Under the pieces are notes generated by a model. The model was not told the origin of the DNA, did not search any database, and was given only the letters and a program-made list of their open reading frames with translations. Positions 1-12,690 of a DNA stretch of 64,000 nucleotides are shown here, piece by piece. This DNA is from Boswellia sacra (lineage: Eukaryota > Streptophyta > Magnoliopsida > Sapindales > Burseraceae). The stretch lies in assembly GCA_013180625.2 (NCBI GenBank), contig SNVD02013746.1:791667-855666 (forward strand). Reading direction: 5' to 3'. The stretch's first letter is position 1; each line of letters opens with the position of its first letter. The position numbers and the translations under genes were made by a program.

Positions 1-375
1 GTCAATTTAATCATACCTCCGGATGATTCCTTCATTTTAGAATAATTAATTCACTAAAATGGAAATTGAATTTCAAAAATTCGAGCCCACCGTTACGTCT
101 GGAACAGTAAAAAATGGTGGAATAACCTCTTCCGGGGCTCAAAAATTCTTTTTATGCAATAAATACTAAGCTTGGAAACCTTAAGGACTAAACTAAATTT
201 CCTAAGGGCTAAACTGAAATTTCAGAAGCTGAAGGGGGCATAATGTTAATAATCAGAATTACAGGGGCCAAACTGAAATTTCCTAAGGATTGAAATGTAA
301 ATTTTAGAAATTCAGGGGGTCATAAATGATTACCCAGAAATACAGGGGCTAAACTGTAATTTCAGAAAGATATGC

Positions 376-495
376 TGACGTGGCAGAGGCTGGACACGTG
401 TCTCTGACGTGGCCTACTGATGTGGCCTTGATGACGTGGCTCTACTGAATTGGCAAAAGTGCGCTGACGTGGCGGATTGCGTGGCGCTGACGTGG
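376..495. promoter_or_regulatory. Cluster of TGACGTGG (bZIP-type) sites
   Basis: TGACGTGG occurs at 376-383, 405-412, 432-439, 465-472 and 488-495, with a variant TGATGTGG at 418-425 and a G-box CACGTG at 395-400. This is the hybrid C-box/G-box core that plant bZIP factors are known to bind. The density (six in 120 bases) is seen directly; a regulatory role is inferred. In element C this lies downstream of the LTR, in the leader. Confidence 0.45.
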
Positions 496-760
496 GTCGT
501 CTTCTTTCTTGAGACGCGCGTGTGGCGCGTGAGGCGAGTTAAGTCCACTCGCAGTGCAGGCTGGTGGCGCGTGCGGCTTCTCTGGACGTCAGATTGATCG
601 CCGAAAAATTACAGAATGATCAGCACGACGTCACGAACACACAAAACACTTCAAATTCGGAATTCGAACACTTTCCGAAAAATCGAAATTTTCCAGAAAC
701 AGGGGACGAATTTTCTCTGAATTTTTTCTCTCTGTTCTGACGTTCCAGGAGCTCAACGAG

Positions 761-772
761 GCTCTGATACCA
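761..772 (-). other. Primer-binding site, tRNA-iMet type
   Basis: On the minus strand this reads TGGTATCAGAGC, the standard primer-binding site complementary to the 3' end of initiator tRNA-Met. It starts two bases inside the LTR end at 775, which fixes the orientation of element C. Confidence 0.85.
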
Positions 773-774
773 TT

Positions 775-1123
775 TGTTGGGTATGCAATGCAAACTCAGA
801 ACAGAATTTGGGAGAAAATTAACTTGTATTAACAGAGAAAATTCAATATACAAGATTTACACAAAAACTCCCCTAAAATAATCCTGAAGCTCTCCTGGCT
901 CTCTCACTTCTAAACTCTCTGGTTTAGTTCCTCTCTGGGATGATCACAACTTTGCAGGACGTCCTCTATTTATAGAGGAGTCTGCATTACATTGTCAATG
1001 GGGTAGGTGAGGTTGGTCACCTAACCTTGCCTACCCCTAGACTTTCCTTTGGTTGGTCACCTACCTTACCAAGGGAGGTGCCAACCTTTGACACAATCAC
1101 ACATGGGAGGAAGACTTTCAACA
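775..1123 (-). repeat. LTR of element C (349 bp)
   Basis: It begins TGTTGG and ends TCAACA on the plus strand, next to the primer-binding site. A TATA-like CTATAAATAG is present on the minus strand at 966-975, in the expected place for an LTR promoter. The right border is placed from the terminal CAACA and the start of unrelated gag coding sequence at 1124. Confidence 0.65.
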
Positions 1124-1759
1124 AAAGCAGCCATCTGTGCGCATGAGACATCAATATCCTTTAAGCCTTAAGGAGCTGACTGAAAAACTTACTAATCATG
1201 AAAGTTTCTTCAATCGAGAAGTCGTCAGAAAGGGAAACACCACCATTATGGCTCAGTTCAATCAAAAGACTGATCATAATAGGGGCAAAGGAGGACAACG
1301 ACATCAATTTGGCAACAAGGGACATAGATCAAATTATGAAAATAGTGGCTATCAAGGAAATATGTCATTTAATCAGAGCCAACAACGAAATGGTTCTCAC
1401 CAAGGCAACTTTTCACAAGGCCATAATTTCTCCTATCCAAATTCCATTTCTAGGAATTTCAACATTGGCACCATCCATCAGCAAAATTGGGGTCCCAATA
1501 ATCCAAGAAAAAAAATGTGATATGTTCCTATTGTAACAAACCTGGACATATTGCCCGAAATTGTCTATCTCACCCTCCGCAGTCAAATTGGCCACAGGCC
1601 AATTTCACGACCAGTGAGCCGCAACAAAACAACAGTTGGATGGTCGATTCTAGTGCATCTCACCATATAAAATCTGACCTGCAAAATCTCTTTGTGCACT
1701 CTGAATATGACGTTAATGAAGGTATAATGATCGGAGATGGCAATGATATACCCATATCT
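1124..1759 (+). pseudogene. Copia gag-protease fragment (element A, left part)
   Basis: This is the left fragment of an old plus-strand Ty1/copia element. The frame 1137-1520 is a Gln/Asn/Gly-rich gag tail; the overlapping frame 1517-1759 carries a complete zinc knuckle CSYCNKPGHIARNC and then the start of the protease. The protease active site, normally DSGAS or DTGA, reads DSSASHH, so the catalytic Gly is lost. The change of frame near 1517 and the missing N-terminal gag show it is dead. The coding sequence stops at 1759 where element B is inserted and resumes at 7136. Confidence 0.85.
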
Positions 1760-2319
1760 TGTTATGCACAGCGGAAGCGATAACCAATAGAACAACTAAG
1801 TGCACAACCACAAACTATACTAGATAATAGAATATAATAGCAACTAAAGAGGCAACCAATCAACCACAATGTAGAAATAGAAATAACACCAATATTTAAC
1901 GAGGTTCGGTATGAATACCTACGTCCTCGGGCGCCGCTGAAGAAACTTTCTACTATCTTCAAAGAGAACTACAAACTTTTGAGCCACAATACAAATATCA
2001 CAACTATTGGGCCAAACTGTAATTACCTGAATAGTTGGGCCAAACTGTAATTACCTAAACAATTGGGCAATACTACAAATACCCAAAACAAAGGAGAAAA
2101 AAGTAAATATTACAAACTTTAAGGTCCTTAATGAAAGGCTCTTAAACTATGAGGTCTTATAGGTGAGACCTTACAAATAGAGGGGGTAGAGAAGAATTTC
2201 CAATGGGACACAAAACTTCTCCCATATGGCCTCCTTTTATAAGCCCATATGAGACTCATGCTTTGTAACTTAACCAATGTGGGATTTCTCTCCCACTTGC
2301 ATATGAGCCACACTTAACA
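1760..2319 (-). repeat. 3' LTR of element B
   Basis: 560 bp, TGTTATGC...TTAACA on the plus strand, matching 6576-7135 along its whole length. It carries a TATA-like TTATAAAAGG on the minus strand near 2233-2242. The adjoining purine-rich minus-strand run AAGGTGGAGATT (2320-2331) is the polypurine tract. Confidence 0.95.
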
Positions 2320-2420
2320 AATCTCCACCTTGGCGAATATGCTAACCCACCACAAATTTCTTCTTTTTCCCACATTCTCTATCACAACTACAACGCCTCC
2401 AAATGCGCCCACTGGCGCAG

Positions 2421-5400
2421 TCAAACTCGCACAATGTTGATCAAGTCCAAACAATGACTGAACTTGATCGCTGTCACAATCTTAGTCAACATATCTGCGG
2501 GATTCTCAACAGTCTCAATCTTTTGAAGTAAGATTCTCCCTTCATCAATAATCTCCCGCACAAAATGATACCGAACATCAATATGCTTCGTATGAACATG
2601 GAACACTGGATTCTTCGCTAAGTGGATAGCACTCTGACTGTCAGAATAAAGAGCGATCTTCTTTTGCCCAATTCCCAATTCATCCAACAGTCCCTGTAAC
2701 CAAATAGCTTCCTTCACAGCCTCTGTCATTGCCATATACTCTGCCTCTGTAGTAGACAAAGCCACTGTAGACTGTAAAGTAGACTTCCAACTCACTGGTG
2801 CTCTTGCAAGAGTAAACACATAACCAGTTGTCGACCGACGTTTATCCAAATCACCAGCATAATCTGAATCAACATAACCAATAGCATACTGACCACATGT
2901 ATCATCCCTCTCAAAGACTAAGCCAACATCTACAGTTCTCAACAAATACCGTAGAATCTATTTCACTGCTTGCCAATGTCCTTTACCAGGATCATGCATA
3001 TTCCTGCTCACAACTCCAACTGCATGTGAAATGTCAGGTCTCGTACACACCATAGCATACATCAAGCTACCAACTACATTAGCATATGGAACTCGAGACA
3101 TATACTCTCGTTCCTCATCTGTACTAGGAGATAAAGATGCACTCAGCTTCATATGAGGAGCAAGTGGGGTACTTACAGGTTTTGACTGTCAAACTACTGT
3201 AATACCTTCTTCAGATACTACTTCTGAGTCAAACAAATCTTGCTTCTCCCTCTATCTCTACTAATCTCCATGCCTAGTATCTTCTTAGCTTCTCCCAAAT
3301 CTTTCTTCTCAAACTCTCGATTCAACTGAGTCTTCAACTTTGCAATTTCTTCAACATTCGTCGAATCTATCAACATATCATCAACATACAAGAGTAGATA
3401 AATGAAAGAACCATCATGTAGCCTCCGAAAATACACACAATTATCAAATTTTGCTTCTTGTGTACCTCTGACCCATCATAAACCGATCAAATCGCTTATA
3501 CCACTGTCTGGGAGATTGCTTTAAACCATAAAGCGATCTTTTTAGTTTGCAAACCAAATTTTCCTTACAAGCAATTTTGAATCCCTCTGGCTGAGTCATA
3601 TAGATTTCCTCTTCCAAGTCACCATGTAAAAATGCAGTTTTTACATCAAGTTGAACTAGTTCCATATTCATCTGAGCTACAAAGGCCAACAAAATTCTAA
3701 TGGAAGAATGTTTCACAACTGGAGAAAATACCTCATTGTAGTCAATTCCTTCCCTCTGAGCGTAGCCTTTAGCCACCAACCGTGCCTTGTAGCGGATGTC
3801 ATTCTTGTCAGGAAATCCATCTTTCTTTGCATATACCCATTTGCACCCAATTACCTTTTTACCCTTCGGTAGTTGAGCTAGCTCCCAAGTTTCATTCTTC
3901 TGAAGAGACTGCATCTCTTCGCTCATAGCTGTCTTCCACTTATCAACTTCAGAGCATCTGACTGCCTCTCTATAAGTGGAAGGAACATTAGCATCTACAA
4001 TTGGAAGTGCATAGGCCACCATATCAACAAATCGAGCAGGTCTGTGAATCTCACGTCTTGGCCTATTAACTGCAATAGATTCTTGTTGCTGTTGAGGTTC
4101 CTGAGTAGAACCCTCTCCATCATCTCTCAAATCTCGCTCTGTCATAGGAGTACCATTATCTGTCTCAATAGATCTAACTGGGTTCAATATCGTTGTTTCA
4201 AACTCCACCTGCTGCTGAATATGCTCCACCTGCTATGAAGTACCATTCACCTTTGTCTGGTTTTCTGATTTCCTCAACATTGAAGACTCATCAAATGTCA
4301 CATCTCTGCTGGATATAATTTTCCTCGAACTAGGACACCAAAGATGATATCCTTTTACTCCTGAAGTAAATCCTAAGAAAATTGCTTTCTTGGCTCTAGG
4401 ATCCAGCTTAGATTCTTTCACATGATAATATGTTGGAGAACAAAAAACATGTAAAGAATCATAATCAGAAACAGGTTGTCTAGACCATACCTCCAATGGA
4501 GTTCTATCACCAATAGCAGCTGAAGGTAGACGATTAATGAGATGACACGCATAAGTCACAGCCTCAGCCCAAAATTCTTTGCCTAACCCAGCATTGGACA
4601 ACATACACCGAACTTTCTCCAGCAATGTCCGGTTTATGCGTTCTGCCACCCCATTCTGCTGCGGTGTACCTCTAACAGTAAAGTGACGTACAATACCCTC
4701 ATCATGACACAATTTAAAAAACTGATCACTGCAATACTCACCACCATTATCTATTCTGAGATGCTTGATCTTCTTACCAGTTTGTGTCTCAATCCTTTTT
4801 TTCCATTTAAGGAAAACACCAAGTACATCATCTTTTGATTTCAAACAGTACACCTAAGTTCTTCTGAAAAAGTCATCAACAAAAGTAACAAAGTAGTGCC
4901 TACCTCTCATAGATGCGGTTTTAGTAGGTCCCCACACATCTGAGTGAACATAATCAAGAATACCCTTAGTATTATGAATAGCGGTGCCAAATTTCACTAT
5001 CTTTTGCTTTCCCATAACACAATGCTCACAGAAATCCAGCTTGCAGGTCTTTGCAGCTTTCAATAAGCCTCGCTTTACCAAACTGAATAAGGCTTTCTCA
5101 CCTGCATGTCCCAAACGCATATGTCATAGTCTCGTGATCTCTGAATCTGCATCATTATTAGAAACCATAGCAGTTGATCCAATGAACGTATTACCATTAT
5201 AGTAATACAAGTTGTTCCTCCTAGTGCCTTTCAATACCACAAGAGCACCTGAAGTGACCCTCAGAATACCATCTCGAATAGATATACCACAGCCTTTAGA
5301 TTCTAAGGCTCCCAAAGAGATGAGATTCTTCTTCAATTTCGGTACATACCGAACATCTGTCAGAACTCTAGTCAGTCCATCATGATTCCTCAAACAGATC

Positions 5401-6414
5401 GAACCTATCCCAGCAGTATGGCAAATATCATCATTGCCCATATACACAACTCCACAATCAAGTTCCTCAAACTGAAAGAACCAATCCCGATATGGACACA
5501 TATGATAAGTACAACCCGAATCCATAATCTACTCATCAGAACCAAAAGTGGATGGATGACCAACTAGACATATATCCGACTCACTATCATCCTCACGCTC
5601 AATAACACATGCATCAGAAACAGCCTTGCCCTTATCTTTCTTTTTCAACTTAGGACAATCTTTCTTTCAATGCCCTTTGTCACGACAAAAGGCACACTCA
5701 TCTTTTCCTAATCTACCGCTCGACCAAGATTTTCCCCTTTTTCCTGGTTTCCTACTTTGACTACGCCCTCTCACTGTCAATGCATCTACTGACTCATCCC
5801 TATGTTCCCTTTGATCTTTCTTACGAATTTCATAATTCAACAAAGCAGAACATACTTCTTCAAAAGACAGTTTATCTTTCCCATGGATAAGAGTAATGCA
5901 CAAATGATCTAATTCATCCGGAAGTGAGCCAATCAATAGCATAACCTTAATTTCATCTTTGAAGGTTTCATCTAAGTTTAATAAATCAGCAATTAACTTA
6001 TTAAACTCATCAATATGAGAACTGATGCTCGTACCTGGTTTCAACTAGAGACGGAACAATCTTTTCAATAGATACAGCCGATTCTCATTGCTTTTCTTCA
6101 TATATTTGTTTTCCAGCGCCTTCCACAGTTTGCTTGCAGATGTCTCTTTCATGAACGGATACTTCTGTTCTCTACACAAGCAAGAGCGAATCAACCCATA
6201 AGCTTTTATATTCAGCCTGTCCCAATCTCTTGCACTAATATCTTCTGGTTTTGTTTCTTCTAGAACAATATCCAAATCTTGCTGATACAACCCGTCCAAC
6301 ACCTCATTCTGCCATAAGCCGAAATTATTTCAGCCATCAAATTTTTCAACATCTATTTTTGCATTTGTCACAGTCACTATCTTCTTAGGTACAGTTGACG
6401 ATGAAGCCATTACT
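2421..6414 (-). pseudogene. Degenerate gag-pol polyprotein of element B
   Basis: The reading frame starts at the ATG at 6412-6414 and runs to about 2421. In order it has the gag domain (5667-6414), a CAFC...GH zinc knuckle near 5690, protease with MDSGCTYHM (near 5500-5525), the integrase zinc-binding and DDE core (4233-5120, with RIDNGGEY and the GVAERINR glutamate), RT (3218-4229, with LYVDDML) and RNase H (2421-3152, with VDSDYAG, TEAEYMA and SDSQSAI). All catalytic motifs remain recognisable. It is broken by in-frame stops or shifts near 6330, 6044, 5525, 5122, 4853, 4230, 3440, 3155 and 2950. Related in sequence style to the tobacco TNT1 pol. Confidence 0.93.
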
Positions 6415-6561
6415 ACCTCTCATAAATAAGCTCGATACACAAATCACCAATAACCAAGCTCCAACAAACTATTATATTCAATAACTAGCAATCCAAAATC
6501 AATAGCCCAGAACAGTAGTAAGTGCTTCAATGAAATAGCCACTAACTACCCAAAACCTTCA

Positions 6562-6573
6562 GCTCTGATACCA
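6562..6573 (-). other. Primer-binding site of element B (tRNA-iMet)
   Basis: The minus strand reads TGGTATCAGAGC, two bases internal to the 5' LTR that starts at 6576. Confidence 0.9.
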
Positions 6574-6575
6574 AT

Positions 6576-7135
6576 TGTTATGCACAGCGGAAGTGATAAT
6601 CAACAGAACAACTAAGTGCACAACCACAAACTATGCTAGATAATAGAATATAATAGTAACTAAAGAGGCAACCAATCAACCACAATGCAGAAATAGAAAT
6701 AACACCAAGATTTAACGAGGTTCGGTATAAATACCTACGTCCTCGAGCGCCGCTGAAGAAACTTTCTACTATCTTCAAAGAGAACTACAAACTTTTGAGC
6801 CACAATACAAATACCACAACTATTGGGTCAAACTGTAATTATCCGAATAGTTGGGCCAAACTATAATTACCCAAACAATTGGGTAATACTACAACTACCC
6901 AAAACAAAGGGAGAAAAAGCAAATGTTATAAATTTTAAGGTCCTTAATGAAATGTCCTTAAACTATGAGGTCTTATAGGTGAGACCTTACAAATAGAGGG
7001 GGTAGAGGAGAATTTCCAATGGGACACATAACTTCTCCCATATGGCCTCCTTTTATAAGCCCATATGAGACTTATGCTTTGTAACTTAACCAATGTGGGA
7101 TCTCTCTCCCACTTGCATGTGAGCCACACTCAACA
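6576..7135 (-). repeat. 5' LTR of element B
   Basis: 560 bp, TGTTATGC...TCAACA, the partner of 1760-2319. It is followed by the target duplication TATCT at 7136-7140. Confidence 0.95.
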
Positions 7136-9340
7136 TATCTCACATTGGTTCCACTTCACTTTCTTCACTTACAGCCACTTTTAAACTTGATATTGTTTTG
7201 TGTGCTCCTCTAATCAAGAAAAATTTGTTGTCTATATCTCAGATTTGTAAACAAAATAATACTTTAATTGAGTTCTTTCCCAACTCGTTTCTTGTGAAGG
7301 ATTTGAGCATGGGGGCATCCTTTTTGCGCGGCCAAGGTAATGGAAATATTTATGCGTGGCCATCAACAAATTTCATGTCTTCTCCAGTTGCTTTAGTTGC
7401 CAATGCAGTTTCCTTTGAGTCATGGCATCGTTGTCTCGATCATCCTTCTAGTATTTATTCAAAAAAAGTTAGTCATTAGTCAACATCTCCCTGTTTCATC
7501 AGTGTTTCTATGAATCATTGTGACTCATGCCTTTGTAATAAGAGTCATAAACTTTCTTTTGGAATATCTTCAATTTCATGCAGTCGCCCTCTTAAAGTTA
7601 ATTTACACTGATGTTTGAGAACCTATACAGTTCGATTCCATTTTTTTATAATTTTAGTTATTTTGTTATTTTTTGTGGATTATTTTTCCAAATACACATG
7701 GTTTTATCTGCTTCAATAAAAATCCGAGGTTCCAACAATTTTTGAACGCTACAAGAAAATTGTTGAAAACTACTTTGTTACAATCATAAAAACTATTTAT
7801 TCGGATGACGGTGGTGAATATCGAAGTTTGGGACATCTTCTCTCTAAATTTGGTATTCAACACCTAACCTCCCCACCATATACTCATGATCGTGTTGTCA
7901 CTGCCAAAAGAAAACATCACCATATCTGTGAAATCGATCTCACTTTGCTTCATCAAGCCTCATTGCCACTTCGTTTTTGGTCCATAGCTTTTAACACTGC
8001 TGTGTATTTAATTAACCGTATGTCAACACAAGTGTTAAACTTCTTGTCCCTATTTGAAAATTTTTTTCACACATCACCTAATTTTCTTAAATTAAGATTC
8101 GTTGGCAGTTTGTGCTATCCATGGCTTAAACCATATACTTCCAATAAATTAGAACCTCAGTCCAGGCCATGTGTATTCCCTGCTTAATTCTCTTCAACAT
8201 AATTCATATCATTGTTTTGATCCACAACCTTGCAAAATCTTCATATCACGGCATGTGGTTTTTGTAGAATCATGTTTTCCATTTATGAGAATCTCCTTAA
8301 ATGATACTTGAAGTAATTCTCATTTAGCTTCCATGCGGTCAAGACCAACTTCTCTTCTCAACTATTTTCTCTTACAGATTCAGATTCATTTTGTTCTTTA
8401 CCTTCCAATAATGAGTCCACTTGCCAATTATGTCCAGCGAACCTTCCAACTCATGATATTGTTCCCATTCAAAAGATTCCCACACATCTATCACATCCTA
8501 CCAATTCTAGAATTTCTTCCCTTCCAAATCACAAATAAATTCCTTAACAGATTTTCCTAATTCCTTCAACTCTCTAGCTAGTAGCAACTCACAAATAATG
8601 CCGTCTACTCACTTTTGGCTTCACGGATTGCTCTCATGCAAAACTTTTTACAGGTACATACTTCTTCAATTTCTTCACCTTCTCATAAGTCCACATCATC
8701 TAAATCTACCCTTCTTACTTCCTCTCCATCCCAAATTGTTACCCGATCCAAAAATAATATATTCAAGTCAAAATTTTTTTTTGACTCACATCTACTGAAG
8801 CTGCGTTCAAAGCTGTTGCTGATGCCATTTTTGAGCTTGCCTAGGTAAAAAATCTTCTTTTAGAAGTTGTAATCCTACCAACTCTGCCACCAACAATATA
8901 TTGTGATAACATAGGTGCCATGCATCTCTCTGCCCATCCTGTGTTTCATTCAAAAATAAAACATGTTGCTATTGACTTTCATTTAGTGAGAGATCAAGTT
9001 TCCAAAGGTCAACTTTGCATATCTCATGTTCATACGGCTGACCAATTGGTGGATTCTCTTACCAAAGCTCTTCCTTATATAACATTTCAGGATCATCAAT
9101 TCAAGATTGGATTCCGTGATGGATGATCAATCTTGCAGGGCCATAGTAAACCTTGATTATAGGCTCATGTTTAGCATCTAATCTTTGCAATCATATGCTG
9201 TAAAACAGTTGTACGTATTCTGTTTCTATTTGTTTGATTTTGTTCTCCTCAATTATAGGAATTGGCTTCAGCTTGTAACTTGTGTATAATCACGTTGAAA
9301 TAGATAGTAAAATATAATTTAGCATCAATCTTTGAATACT
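7136..9340 (+). pseudogene. Copia integrase and RNase H remnants (element A, right part)
   Basis: This continues the copia broken at 1759. Frames 7198-7479 and 7828-8187 carry the pre-integrase and integrase regions (a WHRCLDHPS zinc-binding start and the LPLRFWSIAFNTAVYLINR segment after the DDE core), with many shifts between them. The RT is missing, apparently by deletion between about 8560 and 8860. The frame 8920-9126 is the C-terminal RNase H (HPVFHSKIKHVAIDFHLVRD). A non-coding tail follows (9127-9340), with no clear LTR; it ends where the Athila-1 LTR begins. Confidence 0.8.
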
Positions 9341-10723
9341 AGTCGCACAAGTAATAAAGTGATAGGTAGATATCGTTCCTATGAGGATTGATTCTAATTG
9401 AATTTGTTATTCAAAAGCAACAACAGAATAAATGGGGGGGTTTTGTTGATAGATTAATTAAATAAAATATTAATGTAAATGCACAATAACACAACACAAA
9501 GTAAAATGGAGTGAAAAATCAATGAGAGACACTTGGTTAAGGGTTCTTTCTCTGCCACAAGATATAAATTTGTGAATTAACATAGAATTGTAATCCAATT
9601 ACAGCATTGAAGTTATCAACCGTAGATAACAACAAGCTCTGTTATCCCAATCTTTCCTTACTTTGTTGTTAAATAAAACAAGCTCTTTATTTAATCTCTA
9701 TCCATTAAACAACCTAGAACAAGCTCTCTAAGTTTAATTCAATGGAAGCATTACGATAAGAAAGACAGGTTGATCTAAGCAATAATCACACAGGTCGGAT
9801 TATTTAACCTAGGTTGTATTTTCCAATTGCAATCTTTGATCACAATTTTGCTACTAATGATTGGAAATTCAAGACAATTACGGATCAAGATTTCTAATCT
9901 AGCAATAGACAACAACCAGATTATATTCAGTTGGCCATTCCAAATACAATTAGCAAGCAATCATAAGCATTAGATATGGGAAAATACAAGCAACTTCAAT
10001 TAGAGAATTGGATAACAACTTCTTACACAATCAACTCACAAAAACCATATCAAGGGCTTTGAAATCACCCTCAACCAATTCAGATTCAAGTACACATGTT
10101 CAAAAACGTGATAAATACAATACAACATATAAATTTTCCAAAAAATGAAAGGGAAGGGAAAAATTTAGCAATTCTGATTAAATCTCTTTGAATTATAGTT
10201 CTTCCTCTTTCCAAGCTTTCTTTCTCCTTCAAGAACTCCAAAAGATGAGAGAATTCCAGAGCTGCAGCCTCCAAGTCGTTTCCCCCTCTTCAAGTTATGA
10301 AAATAAAACCCTAAAATATGTTTATATACTCTGCTACAGTAACTTGCTACAGTGCCCCGTATTTAATAACATGCTACAGTGATATGTGGAATTACAAATA
10401 TACACTTTTCATACCATTTTTATCATAACTTTTGGTACACTACATAAATTCGTGAACTGTACATTTTTCCAGAAAATAGACTTCGAGAGCTTTTCAATCG
10501 TATATAGTATGTTATCCGGTTAATTGTATATTGATACAATCAACTCCGAGAAATTGGTTGATTAGCAGAGGTGAAAATGAAGGGTTTTACTTCATTTTTG
10601 TGCAAGTTGCTCCAAAACTCCTACAAACATCAAAACCACACAAAAACATAAAAATACCAAAGAATATAGCAAAGAAACATGGACAAATTGATATGAAAGT
10701 AATACATAAATAGACACCTATCA
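9341..10723 (-). repeat. 3' LTR of Athila-1
   Basis: Matches 22256-23646 from the shared ATACTAGTCGCACAAG onward and ends ...CACCTATCA at 10723. Compared with the right LTR it lacks the terminal TGATGCGTTCG part, so its outer end is truncated or rearranged against element A sequence. Confidence 0.9.
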
Positions 10724-12690
10724 AATTCCCCCACACTTAGACTTTGCTAGTCCTCGAGCAACTACAACGATATGAAAACAAAACTAAATTTAAACAGAAT
10801 CAAAGAAAAAATTAAAACACACATGTTTTAACTTGCAAATAGGCCTCAAAGATTGTACTTAATTATAACCTAAGGAAAACTTCAAAACAATGAACTTGAT
10901 CAAGAATCTCATTACAAAGATTAGTTTCGCTCTACTTCAATTCCTCCAGTGTGTGTGTGTAGAGCCATTCTCACCTAATAATTTATAACCCGGATGAGTT
11001 TATGCATAAAAATGAATCATATTTAATAGTGAAGATGTGTGTATAAATGAACTCCATAGGCCTGCTTTTCAAGTCACTCTCCACTAATGTAGACATGCAC
11101 AACACCAAGGATCAAGTAGGACTTTATTAAGCTTGTAACGTTTGGTTTGGGTGAAGGTATGATAAAGGATAATAATTTGGCTCAAATCACCCACAAACAC
11201 ATAAATCATTCAAGACTATGTAGAGCTCAACCCTATAACACAACTTTATTTTAATTCACCAGGTTACTCCCCCAAACTTATTTAGAACACTCAATCTTTC
11301 TTTTTTTCGCAGAAAACAAAAGAAAACTACACCCCCATACTTTGTTGTTTCATTCTTTTTAAGAACACTTAAGGGTGTAGATATCTTATTCTTCTTCTTT
11401 TGTTCTCTTTTTTTTTCTTTTTTTTTTTTTTACACTTCCCCTCCCCCACACTCAAACAACATATTGTCCTCAATGTGTAAGTACGTAGGCGATAAGTACA
11501 GATTGGCTTTTTTTTCTTTTTTCTTTTTTTTTTACAAACACAATAGAACTCACTTGCATTGCTCATGACACATCCCAACCTCCGCTAACTTCCCAAAACC
11601 AGAACATAGCTCAAAATTTAATTGTGAATGATCTACATGCTCATAGGTAAGGGATAAATTGTTTGGAACAAATTCATTTGAGGTTAGGAAATCTTTTAGT
11701 GAGTTAACAAAGAAAAAGGCTTACAAAGGCTCAAAAGGGGTAACTAGGGATCAATTTCAGTCAAGGTTGGCTATTAAGGCTCAAACGGTCCAAAGATGGC
11801 CTAAATCATTTCCCAATGTTGCACAGTCTAGGATTTCGCCTCGAGTGACCATCAAACAAGTTCTAGAATTCATTGAAATCTGAAGAAACATTTAAATTAC
11901 ATAACTTTCTCTAAGTGAACAAATAACTCAGTGATAATAGCTCAGTGCTCAATGTTGCGCAAGGAATCAAAAGCAAAGCGAAAACCAATAAACATTTCAA
12001 GCACACAGATCCATGCATCATTTATCATTTTCCAAGAGTTATTTTTAATTCAATCATTATCTTATCATTGACCCACAAAATGCAAGAAAAGAGGTACATG
12101 GCGTTGTTACACCTGAGTCAAGATTGTATATTTCAACAATCCTTAGGACCAGTAGCCCGCAGACTTAAGGTTTCCAGCCTATATACCTTTATTATGAAGA
12201 ACAAAACAAGAAACAAGACACTTCAAACAACATGAAATAAACAAACTACAAAGTTATTAAGAAGAATGCGTTTCAAGGGTTAATGAAACCCCATATTCTA
12301 CCATTCTTAGGTTTTTCCACAATTTTTTTTTTAAAATCGAAACTGATAAAGATAAAAACACATAACAACTCTAAATTACGCAAAACTAAACTCACTCATA
12401 AAATAACAAAGTTCAACAAGTCAGCAAACAAAACACAAGTTAGTTAGAATGGGTCTAAAAAAGTTTAGAAGTTAGCCTCCTTATTCAGCCATTATGGATT
12501 GAAGAGATCCAGAATGCGTTTCAAGAGAACTTGAACTTTTTAAGCCACCACTCTAAAAACCGAGATTAGAAAATATTACCTGGGACGAAAGAAATAACTT
12601 GAAAAAGCTCAAAAGAAATAACATGAAAAATCTCAAATAAACACAATAAAAAGAGAGCAAACAAAAGTGAAGTAAACCAATAGATAAAGA
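10724..12690 (-). other. Athila-1 3' untranslated region and polypurine tract
   Basis: Directly inside the LTR, the minus strand has the polypurine tract GTGTGGGGGAATT (10724-10736). The rest has no supported gene. It holds T/C-rich runs (11395-11450, 11510-11535) and, at 11461-11476, a near-palindrome that on the minus strand reads ACATTGAGGACAATAT. The same motif is in Athila-2 at 60754-60769, each time followed downstream by a G-rich purine run. The small plus-strand frames here look like chance. Confidence 0.7.

Larger units (their letters stand above)
1..1123 (-). mobile_element. 5' end of a copia-type LTR element (element C)
   Basis: A minus-strand LTR (775-1123) is followed, in the leftward direction of transcription, by a primer-binding site and an untranslated leader that runs off the window edge. 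No gag-like ORF is seen in the 770 bases of leader, so this could be a non-autonomous element or one with a long leader. The leader holds degenerate repeats around the phrase ctaaactgaaatttc (about 190-360) and a run of ACGT-core sites (376-495). The element appears to have inserted into the gag region of the plus-strand copia that begins at 1124. The other LTR is outside the window, so the target duplication cannot be checked. Confidence 0.6.
1760..7135 (-). mobile_element. Complete TNT1-like Ty1/copia retrotransposon (element B)
   Basis: A full-length element of 5376 bp: two 560-bp LTRs, primer-binding site, polypurine tract and a gag-pol region in copia order (gag, protease, integrase, RT, RNase H). 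It is flanked by a perfect 5-bp target duplication TATCT (1755-1759 and 7136-7140). It sits inside element A in the opposite orientation. The LTRs differ at about 30 of 560 positions by eye (roughly 6%), mostly transitions, so the insertion is not recent. Several stops and frameshifts make it non-autonomous now. Confidence 0.95.

Noticed and set aside
11659..12235. Plus-strand frames in the Athila-1 3' UTR
   Set aside because: No similarity to any family I recognise and no counterpart in Athila-2.
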